Positions 1 through 7,786 of a DNA stretch of 64,000 nt are shown here, piece after piece. Position numbers and translations under genes: made by a program. The stretch is from CAYLNL01 sp964385175 (GTDB lineage Bacteria > Bacteroidota > Bacteroidia > Flavobacteriales > Flavobacteriaceae): assembly GCA_964385175.1 (NCBI GenBank), contig CAYLNL010000004.1:124001-188000 (forward strand), given 5' to 3'. The notes beneath the pieces were generated by a model. It was not told the DNA's origin. It saw only the letters and a list, made by a program, of their open reading frames with translations, and made no database searches. Every line of letters begins with the position of its first letter. Positions within the stretch are counted from its first letter, which is position 1.

Positions 1-1485
1 TACGGCGCCATTCATAAAACCCTGGTAATCGCGGGAGCAGTGTTCGCCGGCGAAATAAATGTTTCCTTCCGGGGTGGGTTCTACACCGCCAAAAGCGGTC
101 CATTGGCCTACTTCGTAAGTGGTATAGCTGCCATAGGAATGGGGAAAGGTAGCCCAGTTGAAGCAGCTTTTTACATCTGTTTGTGCCTCTTTAATACCTT
201 TAAAAACCCCATTGAGGGGGTCTGTGAAGGCATCGGCATCAGCGGCGGTGGCTTTTTTTCCTTTTTCGCCGCCCAGTAAAAAGGTATAACCTCCATAGCT
301 GGTAGGGTCTCCCTGGCATTGGGAGTTGTCCCAGCCGGTTTGGAAAACATCGTGCATCACGTAGCCGGAATAGCCTTGCTCGCGCCATACGCGGCGGTTT
401 ACGCCCATAAATACTTTAGAGCCAGCGCCCAGCCGAAGGTTAGCGATGGCTTCTTTCTTGGCGGCAGAGAGGGGTACGTCTAAGGTTACTTCTTTGAGTT
501 TGGTAAAGGGGACTGCCATGATAACGGCATCGGCGGTTATTTCTTTGCCGTTGGCGAAATGGAGTTTGTATTGCTCGCCGTGGGCAGATACTTTTTCTAA
601 ATAGTGTTCGGGGTTGATTTGGTTTTCTAAGAGTTTCGCCAATTTCCGGGCGATGGTTTCCATGCCTCCTTTTACTTTGTAACGCTCGTTGCTTCCCTGG
701 AAGTGGAGTTCTGCATCCATTAAAAAAGTGAGCATGTTGAGGCTGGATTGTTTGTCCAGGTCCACGCTCATTTCGCTGGTATAGGCGGCGTCTATGAGTT
801 TATAGAACCAGCCGTTTACTCCCAGTTTTTGAACGTATTCTGCAATGGATTGGCGGTCTAAGGTTTTTTCAATATCGGTGGCGGTGCTGTAATGGATGTT
901 TTTGGAGAGGCTGGCTATATCGCGGCTTATTTGGTTGCTTATGGGAGCGAAGGCGTTTATGAGGTCTTTTTCGGATATGAATTTGCCATTTACATGAGCT
1001 ACTCTGCCAATAAGTTTACTTTCTTCTTTGCTCATGGCGTCTAACAGTTCTATTTCCAGGTCGCGGCACAGGGCTAACATTTCGTAGTGGCCAGTGTCTA
1101 TAAACTCACCACCCAGGTCAGTGGTCAAGCCTTTTCCCATAAGGTCGTTAGCGGTGTACATGCGTCCTCCTATTCTCTTGGAGCCTTCGTAAATGGTGGC
1201 TGTGATGCCGGCGTTTTTAAGGGTAATGGCGGCGCTCATACCGGCAATGCCGCCGCCAATAATGGCAATTTTAGGCGGGCTTGGAACTTTAGCTGTATTG
1301 ACGCAGGCTGTTGAGGCGGAAAGGGCTACCAGGGAGCCTGCCTGGAGGGATTTTTTGAGGAACTCTCTGCGGGGATTAGGGTTTTCTGCCAGGGAAAGTG
1401 TTGTGTTTTCGAGAGGGTTATTTTTTTGAAGGGACTTTGCGAAAGCGTTTTTTAGGGCTTGCAATGCGAACGTTCGGGTTGCCAT
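1..1485 (-). CDS. Tat-exported FAD-dependent amine oxidase (3' end missing)
   Basis: The reading frame is open from an ATG at 1485 to the left edge, giving 495 codons without a stop, so the C-terminus is missing. Residues about 39-62 contain a twin-arginine signal (PRREFLKKS followed by a hydrophobic stretch and STAC), so export by Tat with bound cofactor is expected. A Rossmann FAD motif (IIGGGIAGMSAA) follows, then GGRMYT, and near the visible end YFAGEHCSRDYQG, the C-terminal FAD-binding signature of the flavin monoamine oxidase family. The enzyme should oxidise an amine or amino acid to an imine plus H2O2 in the periplasm; the substrate cannot be read from sequence. It starts 19 bp after the SusD stop codon on the same strand, so it is probably the last known gene of the SusC/SusD operon. 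The Tat motif lies unusually far from the N-terminus; a later start is possible. Confidence 0.85.
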   Translation of the reverse strand, partial: MATRTFALQALKNAFAKSLQKNNPLENTTLSLAENPNPRREFLKKSLQAGSLVALSASTACVNTAKVPSPPKIAIIGGGIAGMSAAITLKNAGITATIYEGSKRIGGRMYTANDLMGKGLTTDLGGEFIDTGHYEMLALCRDLEIELLDAMSKEESKLIGRVAHVNGKFISEKDLINAFAPISNQISRDIASLSKNIHYSTATDIEKTLDRQSIAEYVQKLGVNGWFYKLIDAAYTSEMSVDLDKQSSLNMLTFLMDAELHFQGSNERYKVKGGMETIARKLAKLLENQINPEHYLEKVSAHGEQYKLHFANGKEITADAVIMAVPFTKLKEVTLDVPLSAAKKEAIANLRLGAGSKVFMGVNRRVWREQGYSGYVMHDVFQTGWDNSQCQGDPTSYGGYTFLLGGEKGKKATAADADAFTDPLNGVFKGIKEAQTDVKSCFNWATFPHSYGSYTTYEVGQWTAFGGVEPTPEGNIYFAGEHCSRDYQGFMNGAV

Positions 1486-1504
1486 GTTTCTATTTTTATT
1501 GGGG

Positions 1505-2887
1505 TTAGTAACCGGGGTTTTGGTCAAGAGAGCCTTTGCTGGCAGTAATTTCGCGCAGGGGGATGGGAAGGATGGCTCTATAGGCATCAATACCCAAGAC
1601 TTCGGTGATTCTTTTTGTCCTGGCGAGGTCAAAAAAGATATGTCCTTCAAAATTCAACTCGGCACGCCGTTCTTCCAGAATGGCATCAAGAAGTTCATCT
1701 TCATCTGCCGGGGCGATTTCGGGTAATCCTCTGCTAACTCTTAATTTGTTTAGGTCGTCTAAACCTCCACCGGCTAAACCGGTGGCTTCTGCGCGGATGA
1801 GATATACCTCGGCGAGCCTAATGATAAAGGCGGGGTTGTCTTTGGTGGTTTCTCCCCTGTATTTTTGGGAGCGTCCGCTGCCATCTGAGGTAATGCTCTC
1901 ATCATTGGCATCTAAGTCATAATTTAAAAGGGTTGCGCGCACATCTCCCGGCCGGGTCATAAAGATTTCGTTTAATTCGGGGCCGCATAGATAGGATACT
2001 TCGGTGCGGAGGGCATCTTCACGGGAGTAGGTTAGGGAATTATAGGCGCTCCTGTTCTGAGAGTCGAATACGAGTTCAAAAATGCTTTCGCTGGTTTGGC
2101 GGGCGGTGAAAATAGTTGTATATTCTGAGGGGGGTAAGAGGGTATAGGTGGCATCATCAATAACGACGGTGGCATGAAGGGCCGCAGAGGTATAGTCTCC
2201 TTCATACAAATATACCCTGGAGAGAAGTGCGTGAATGGTGGCTTCATTTATATATGGAATTTCCCTGCTTTCGGGGTTTATATTGGCGAGGGCATTGTTG
2301 AGTTCGTTTTCAATAAAAGAATAGGTTTGTGCAACAGTAGCTCTTGAAGGGATATCTGTAATGGATTGGGGGGTTTGAATAATGGGGATGCCATAGGTGG
2401 AAGCGGTGTCCCAATGTTCGCCAAAATATCTCAATAAGTCAAAATGAGCTAACGCTCGTATAGCACGCGCCTGGGCATCTATGTCATTTCTCCGTTCAGA
2501 GTCTAAATCGTCAATAGACGGGAGGGCTTCTATAAGATGGTTTGCATTGGCAATTACGTTGTAAATAGCAATCCAAAGTTCCTCTATCATGGTATTGGAA
2601 GGAGTTACGCTTTGGGCGCCTACTTCGTCTAACACAGGGTTATCGAACCCGCCTGTGGTGGCGTTTCTGCCCAAGGCATCGGCAATGAGGAGGTAGTCGC
2701 CTCCGTAATAGCTGGTATTTCGCATGGAGCTGTAGAGCCCTATTAGGGCATTTTCGGCGCCATCGGCATTTGTAATGGCTGCTTCTGCATCAATATCATT
2801 GGGAGAAGTTTCATCTAATATAGCGGTGCACGAAAAAAGCGCTGCTATGCAGAAGATGCTTATGAGGTATGTTATGGTATTTTTCAT
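1505..2887 (-). CDS. SusD/RagB-family nutrient-binding outer membrane lipoprotein
   Basis: About 460 residues, normal for the family. I place the start at the ATG at 2887, which gives a clean lipoprotein signal ending in LFSC with the lipidated Cys at residue 20; an upstream in-frame ATG would add seven residues before it. The C-terminal SusD signature is present: RLAEVYLIRAEA, then a GLP-containing loop, ILEERRAELNFEG, and a terminal NPGY. Family knowledge: SusD-like lipoproteins form the lid of a SusC TonB-dependent channel and capture the ligand on the cell surface. The gene lies 30 bp downstream of the SusC gene and 19 bp upstream of the amine oxidase. No glycoside hydrolase, sulfatase or sigma/anti-sigma gene is visible, so a carbohydrate substrate should not be assumed. 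Confidence 0.93.
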   Translation of the reverse strand: MKNTITYLISIFCIAALFSCTAILDETSPNDIDAEAAITNADGAENALIGLYSSMRNTSYYGGDYLLIADALGRNATTGGFDNPVLDEVGAQSVTPSNTMIEELWIAIYNVIANANHLIEALPSIDDLDSERRNDIDAQARAIRALAHFDLLRYFGEHWDTASTYGIPIIQTPQSITDIPSRATVAQTYSFIENELNNALANINPESREIPYINEATIHALLSRVYLYEGDYTSAALHATVVIDDATYTLLPPSEYTTIFTARQTSESIFELVFDSQNRSAYNSLTYSREDALRTEVSYLCGPELNEIFMTRPGDVRATLLNYDLDANDESITSDGSGRSQKYRGETTKDNPAFIIRLAEVYLIRAEATGLAGGGLDDLNKLRVSRGLPEIAPADEDELLDAILEERRAELNFEGHIFFDLARTKRITEVLGIDAYRAILPIPLREITASKGSLDQNPGY

Positions 2888-2917
2888 GATGTTATATGTT
2901 AGTGGCATGTTATGCTT

Positions 2918-5900
2918 TTAAAGTCCTATGTTTATTCCGAGCAGAAAGGTACGGGCTTGGGGATAAGCGCCATAATCTACTCCTGCGGTTCGTTCATCTA
3001 TTCCCCCGGTAGAGCTCACCTCGGGGTCAAAGCCTTTGTATTTAGAGAGTAGGAATACGTTTTGTCCTTCAAAATAGACTCGCAAATTGTTGAAACCGGG
3101 TACGTCTTTAAAGGTATAACCCAGTGTTAGGTTTTGCAGGCGGATGAAGCTGCCGTTTTCTAAAAACTGGGAAGAGCCTTCAAAATAATTAGGATTTACA
3201 AAGGAGGCGCGCGGGTATTCGGCTCTGTCGCCGGGTTGTCGCCAACGGTCTAAGACATTGGTAGAGTTGTTGGCATATACAGAAAAGAGCCCGCCATCGT
3301 TGCTATAGCCTAAGTTTTCATAGGTGGGGCGAATGAGGTTATAAATTTCATTTCCGTAGGAAAAGCGGAGAAATACAGTGAGGTCGAAGTTTTTCCAGCT
3401 TACTGTATTGGTAAGTCCGCCAAACCCGGTGGGAAGGGCGTTTCCTATAATTTGGGCATCGTCATTGTCTATTTCACCATTTCCGTCTAAATCTTCATAG
3501 AGTGCATCTCCTGTTTGCGGATCTACGCCTAAGTATTTTACACCCCATAAACTGCCCACAGGGCTTCCTATTTTTAGGATGTGGGTAGGAGCTAAATCGC
3601 TGTAAGAGCTCAATAGAACACCGTCTGAGCTCAGTTTTTTAATTGTGTTTTTCACGTAGGTGTAGTTGAGGTTTACATTCCACGTAAAATTTTCTTTTTT
3701 AATAATATCAAAGGAAACATTGCCCTCAAATCCTTTGTTTTCTATTTCTCCGCTGTTGCGGGTTACCGTGGCGAAGCCGGTGGTGCCGGGTATAATGTCT
3801 TCGCTAAGAATGTCTGTTTTATTAGATTTGAATACTTCCACGGAGCCGTTGATTTTGTTTTTCAGGATACCGAAGTCTATACCGGCATTTAAGACTACAT
3901 TGCTTTGCCAGGTGAGGCTGGGGTCTGCAATGTTGCGGATTATAATACCGGGTTGCCCATTGTAATTAGCAGGGCCATAGAAGTTTATATTTTGAAAATC
4001 GCCTATTTCCTGGTCTCCGGTGAGCCCATAACTTATTCTCAGTTTAAGGTCGTTGAAGGCGCCTTCCTGGGGAAAGAATTTTTCGTTGCTAATTCGCCAG
4101 GCTGCGGAAAAGGAGGGGAAATACCCGAAACGGTTGTCTTTAGAAAAACGGGAAGAACCATCGGCTCTCAGGGTGGCGGTGAGCAGGTAGCGGCTGTCGA
4201 AACCGTAATTAGCTCTTCCGAAGAAGGAGAGTAGGGTAAAACCGGTTCCGGTGGAGGTGGCTCCTATAATGTTGGCAGCGCCTGATATGTTTTGGATACT
4301 GCCGGAAGGGAATCCTTGCCCGACGATGGAAGATTGAGTGGAGGAGGTTTTTTGAAGGGAGGTTCCGGCTAAGAGGTTGAGGTCGTTTTTTCCGAATGTT
4401 TTTGTATAGTTGAGGGTATTTTCTGTTAACCAGGTAATGCCGGTGAAGTTGGCTTCGAAGGCCTCGCCGTTTACGGCTTCTGCATCGGCTGTTAACGGGG
4501 ACAGGAATTGATTGTCTCTCAGTTGGGTGTAATCGGCAGAGAGGGTAGATTTTACCGAGAGTTGGGGGGTTATTTTGTATTCGCCGAAAATGTTACCCAA
4601 AAGCCGGTATGATTTTGTGTAGGCTCGTATTTCTTTGGCAGATTTTACGGGGTTGTCTGAAAGCCAGCTTGCCTGGTAGTCTTCGAAGGAGGAATAGCTG
4701 CCGTCTTCTTCATACACGGGCATGAGCGGGGAGGCGCCTAAGGCGTTGGTGATAACGCCGGTGTAGGTGTTGTCGTTAAAACTTCGGCGATTATTAGAAA
4801 AGGTGGCAGATACGCTGGAGCCTATTTTAAACTGGTCGGTTATGGCATGGTCTAAATTTAAGCGATAGTTTAAGCGTTTGTAAAAGTTTTCAATTACAAT
4901 ACCGTCCTGGTCAAAGTAGTTTCCGCTGGTGTAGAACCTGGTTTTTTCGTTTCCGCCGGCTACGCTTACTTCAAAGTTGCGAATAAGGGCAGTTCTTAAA
5001 ACTTCGTTTAGCCAAACTGTATTGGTGCCGTCTAATTCAAAGTTTTCTAACGGTTCGGTAAGCACCGAGGGGTCAAATTCATCTCCGAAGATGGTATTAT
5101 CCTGTTCATAAAGCGCTAAATCATTAGCTCTGGCTTCTTCTACCAGTTCTACAAATTGCCGGGCATTCAGGAAATCTATTTTACGGGCTGCTGTTTGAAT
5201 GCCGGCATAGGAATTGAAGGTGAGGCTTGTTTTTCCTTCTTTCCCACGTTTGGTGGTAATTAAAATAACGCCGTTGGCAGCTCTGGCACCATAAATAGAG
5301 GCTGCGGAGGCGTCTTTTAGAATTTCTATGCTTTCAATGTCATTGGGGTTAATGTCGGAAACGGATGATAGGTTTTGCCCATTGCCCACTACATTTCGTT
5401 CTGTGTCAAAAGAAGTGGCTAACGAGGAGTTACTTTCGCTTACTAAGGGAATGCCATCTACTACATACAGGGGGTTGTTGTTCCCGCGCACGCTCACTAA
5501 GAGGCCTGCGCCGGGAGTTCCGGAAGGGGTGGTTACATTAAGGCCGGAAACGCGTCCCTGGATGCTGCTGGAAAGGTTAGCATTGGGCTTGTCTTTGAAG
5601 TCTTTGTTTTTAATGGAGGAAATGGCGCCGGTAATTTGGCTTTTTTTCTGGGTGCCATAACCTACCACCACTACTTCGTCTAATTTTTGTTGGTCTGGAT
5701 CTAAAACTACATCTATAGTTGTTTTAGCGCCTACAGGAACTTCCTGAGCTACATAACCAATGTAGGTGAATATCAATACATCTGAACTCGATGCGCTGAT
5801 TTCATAAGCTCCATCAAAATCGGTAGTGGTTCCTTTGGCAGTTCCTTTAACCAACACATTCGCTCCGGGTAAAAAATCACCATTGTCGGAAGATTTTACG

Positions 5901-5995
5901 GTTCCTTTTATGGTAGTTTGGGCAGTTATGGTTGTACTGAAGATACATATAATGCCAAGAAGCCAGCGGAAATACATTTTGTTATTTTTTATCAT
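2918..5995 (-). CDS. SusC/RagA-family TonB-linked outer membrane transporter
   Basis: 1025 residues, the usual size for SusC-like receptors. In order: signal peptide ending near TTITAQ (residues 1-25), a CarboxypepD_reg-like domain (about 28-103), the SusC plug motif DEVVVVGYGTQKK (about 106-118), a plug domain with the family signature YVVDGIP, then a long beta-barrel rich in aromatic-ended strands up to the C-terminus. It imports a nutrient too large for porins, powered by TonB-ExbBD, together with the SusD lipoprotein encoded next. It is probably the first gene of the operon SusC-SusD-amine oxidase. The 212 bp upstream is AT-rich and I could not find a convincing paired -33/-7 promoter there. 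Confidence 0.94.
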   Translation of the reverse strand: MIKNNKMYFRWLLGIICIFSTTITAQTTIKGTVKSSDNGDFLPGANVLVKGTAKGTTTDFDGAYEISASSSDVLIFTYIGYVAQEVPVGAKTTIDVVLDPDQQKLDEVVVVGYGTQKKSQITGAISSIKNKDFKDKPNANLSSSIQGRVSGLNVTTPSGTPGAGLLVSVRGNNNPLYVVDGIPLVSESNSSLATSFDTERNVVGNGQNLSSVSDINPNDIESIEILKDASAASIYGARAANGVILITTKRGKEGKTSLTFNSYAGIQTAARKIDFLNARQFVELVEEARANDLALYEQDNTIFGDEFDPSVLTEPLENFELDGTNTVWLNEVLRTALIRNFEVSVAGGNEKTRFYTSGNYFDQDGIVIENFYKRLNYRLNLDHAITDQFKIGSSVSATFSNNRRSFNDNTYTGVITNALGASPLMPVYEEDGSYSSFEDYQASWLSDNPVKSAKEIRAYTKSYRLLGNIFGEYKITPQLSVKSTLSADYTQLRDNQFLSPLTADAEAVNGEAFEANFTGITWLTENTLNYTKTFGKNDLNLLAGTSLQKTSSTQSSIVGQGFPSGSIQNISGAANIIGATSTGTGFTLLSFFGRANYGFDSRYLLTATLRADGSSRFSKDNRFGYFPSFSAAWRISNEKFFPQEGAFNDLKLRISYGLTGDQEIGDFQNINFYGPANYNGQPGIIIRNIADPSLTWQSNVVLNAGIDFGILKNKINGSVEVFKSNKTDILSEDIIPGTTGFATVTRNSGEIENKGFEGNVSFDIIKKENFTWNVNLNYTYVKNTIKKLSSDGVLLSSYSDLAPTHILKIGSPVGSLWGVKYLGVDPQTGDALYEDLDGNGEIDNDDAQIIGNALPTGFGGLTNTVSWKNFDLTVFLRFSYGNEIYNLIRPTYENLGYSNDGGLFSVYANNSTNVLDRWRQPGDRAEYPRASFVNPNYFEGSSQFLENGSFIRLQNLTLGYTFKDVPGFNNLRVYFEGQNVFLLSKYKGFDPEVSSTGGIDERTAGVDYGAYPQARTFLLGINIGL

Positions 5996-6153
5996 GGGAC
6001 ATAGTTTTATGCTATTATATAAGTTTTGGTAGTATGTTGGTAACTATTATAAGTGGTCAAAAATACTAAATTAGCGATACAAATACTATTAAAAACCAAA
6101 TTTAGTAAAAATTATCTTCAATTATGGTTTGCAAAATAAGATGATGGATTTTT

Positions 6154-6183
6154 AATAAAAAAATCCCGGAGATTATCCGGGAT
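6154..6183 (-). terminator. Rho-independent terminator after the TonB-family gene
   Basis: Perfect 7-bp inverted repeat ATCCCGG / CCGGGAT (6163-6169 and 6177-6183) with a 7-nt loop. Read on the minus strand it is followed directly by a T-run (6156-6162). It lies 24 bp past the stop codon of the TonB-family gene and so ends the ruvA-sprA-gcvH-vanZ-tonB string of genes. Confidence 0.85.
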
Positions 6184-6207
6184 GTGTTATAATTGATTGA
6201 GGATATT

Positions 6208-6912
6208 TTAATTTAATTTAAAAGTAATCGGGATGCTGAAAGGTACGCGCACGGGCTTGCCTCGTTGTTTACCCGGATTCATTTTGGGGAGTTTTTCAAT
6301 AATTCGCTTAGCTTCTGCTTCTAAATTTTTATCGGGACCCCGGGTTCGAATATTGGTAATACTGCCGTCTTTATCAATTGTGAAAACTACATTTACCCTG
6401 CCCTGAATACCCATTTCCTGGGCTACTTCCGGGTAACGGAAATTTTTACTAATGTGTTGCTGCATTTTTTCCTGGAAACAATCTTTTTTCTTGTCTTTGG
6501 CTACATTTTCACAGCCGGGAAATACGGGAGAGTCTTCAATAATAGCGAATGGAACATCTACATCTACATCTTCTTCGGCTACTTCTACTTCTTTCACCTC
6601 TACAATTTTTTCTTCCTGGGTGGTTTCAGTAGATTCTATAACCGTTTCTTCAACCTCGGCTTCATCTTCCACTACTTCAATAACTTCTGGAGCGGGCGGA
6701 GGCGGAGGTGGGGTTTTCACTTGTTCAGTAATAGGAATTTCTTCTTCGGCTTCCTGTTCTATATTCATGGTGTATTGAAGGGAAGAACTGGTATCATATT
6801 TTTTCCATTCTATGGCTCGCCAGGAGATAAATAGAATGGCTACCAAACCTATGAGAAAATAGAGGCTACTATTTCTCGTTAAATCAGCCTTCGGGTTTTT
6901 TTTAGGTTCCAT
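6208..6912 (-). CDS. TonB-family energy transducer
   Basis: 234 residues. A single N-terminal transmembrane helix (about residues 16-34, after a short charged cytoplasmic tail) is followed by an acidic and proline-rich spacer with a run of six prolines (about 67-73), then long Glu/Val-rich low-complexity sequence, and a C-terminal TonB domain (about 150-234) with FRYPEVAQEMGIQGRV and VPFSIPITFKL. It should anchor in the inner membrane, span the periplasm and pass ExbBD energy to outer membrane receptors such as SusC. It lies 48 bp downstream of the VanZ-like gene on the same strand and is followed by a strong terminator. Flavobacteria have several TonB paralogues, so I give no symbol. Confidence 0.92.
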   Translation of the reverse strand: MEPKKNPKADLTRNSSLYFLIGLVAILFISWRAIEWKKYDTSSSLQYTMNIEQEAEEEIPITEQVKTPPPPPPAPEVIEVVEDEAEVEETVIESTETTQEEKIVEVKEVEVAEEDVDVDVPFAIIEDSPVFPGCENVAKDKKKDCFQEKMQQHISKNFRYPEVAQEMGIQGRVNVVFTIDKDGSITNIRTRGPDKNLEAEAKRIIEKLPKMNPGKQRGKPVRVPFSIPITFKLN

Positions 6913-6960
6913 AGTGCTCGTTTTTTGGTGTGCTAAAATACATATTTATTTAGAAAACAA

Positions 6961-7371
6961 CTAATTTTTAGAATTTTTGATTTGCAGCCGCCGATAAACC
7001 TCTGTTAATAGGAGCATCGTAAGCGTACCTGCGGTATTTGCCAGAACATCGGTTACATCGGCATGCCTTCCCATCTGCATTCTGTTTTGTAATACTTCAA
7101 TAATTATACCATAAAATACCGAAAGGAGAAAAATTTTGAGAGTGCTGTAACGTATTTTTCTCTCTTTAAAATGCGCTTGCCAGAGGAGGGTAAAGCCGGC
7201 ATAAAAGAAAAAATGAACTACTTTGTCTGAAAGGAGAGGGGTTTCTATAGAAGAAATCTTCGATGCAGGGGTGAGGCTGAGAACCGTTATAGTTACCGTC
7301 CACAGAATAGCCCAAAGGGCATAGCGGGTAGATTTTTCAGGCGCCAATGAGATTTTTGTAATCTGTGGCAC
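6961..7371 (-). CDS. VanZ-like integral membrane protein
   Basis: 136 residues. Several hydrophobic segments (about 18-36, 52-66, 79-96, 110-122) and the VanZ-like signatures LSDKVVHFFFYAGFTLLW and a C-terminal GRHADVTDVLANTAGT. Function in this family is poorly defined; it is named after a teicoplanin-resistance protein but most members are not resistance genes. The frame opens at a GTG at 7371 inside the 3' end of gcvH, giving a 35-bp overlap; no ATG is available before the first helix, though an internal TTG at about 7350 is an alternative start. It sits between gcvH and the TonB-family gene, a common neighbourhood in Flavobacteriia. Confidence 0.85.
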   Translation of the reverse strand: MPQITKISLAPEKSTRYALWAILWTVTITVLSLTPASKISSIETPLLSDKVVHFFFYAGFTLLWQAHFKERKIRYSTLKIFLLSVFYGIIIEVLQNRMQMGRHADVTDVLANTAGTLTMLLLTEVYRRLQIKNSKN

Positions 7372-7717
7372 TTAGCAAGGTTTCCCATTCAGTAGGGTCG
7401 CTAATGGCCATCTTAATCATCCAGCCCTCCCCGTATGGGTCGTTGTTTACCTTTTCTGGGTAGGCTTCTAAGCTCTCATTAGATTCCACTATCTTCCCAC
7501 TCAGCGGTAAAAACAAGTCAGAGACTGTTTTTACAGCTTCCACGGTGCCGAATACTTCTTCTTTCGCCAGGTTTTCTCCCACAGTTTCCACTTCCACATA
7601 CACAATATCGCCCAATTCTTTCTGGGCATAATCGGTAATGCCTATCACGGCGGTGTCGCCTTCTTTTCGCACCCACTCATGGTCTTTTGTATATTTTAAA
7701 TCGGCTGGAATAGTCAT
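7337..7717 (-). CDS. gcvH: Glycine cleavage system H protein
   Basis: 126 residues from the ATG at 7717, the normal length. The lipoyl attachment site EAVKTVS places the modified lysine at residue 63. N-terminal YTKDHEWVR and the central ITDYAQKELGDIVYVE are typical. The H protein carries the aminomethyl intermediate between the P, T and L proteins of glycine cleavage. An upstream extension of the frame to 7771 is rejected because it would read through the promoter. It has its own consensus promoter at 7742-7771 downstream of sprA, so it need not depend on sprA transcription. Confidence 0.97.
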   Translation of the reverse strand: MTIPADLKYTKDHEWVRKEGDTAVIGITDYAQKELGDIVYVEVETVGENLAKEEVFGTVEAVKTVSDLFLPLSGKIVESNESLEAYPEKVNNDPYGEGWMIKMAISDPTEWETLLSATDYKNLIGA

Positions 7718-7741
7718 TTTTTCAAACTTATAATTACGGGG

Positions 7742-7771
7742 CAAATGTAATAGGAAAACCTGTTTTCTCAA
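7742..7771 (-). promoter_or_regulatory. Consensus Bacteroidota promoter for gcvH
   Basis: On the minus strand, TTG (7769-7771) is followed by 19 nt and then TACATTTG (7742-7749), an exact match to TTG-N19-TAnnTTTG. The gcvH ATG is 24 bp further on. Confidence 0.75.
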
Positions 7772-7786
7772 AAAAAAAATAGCATC

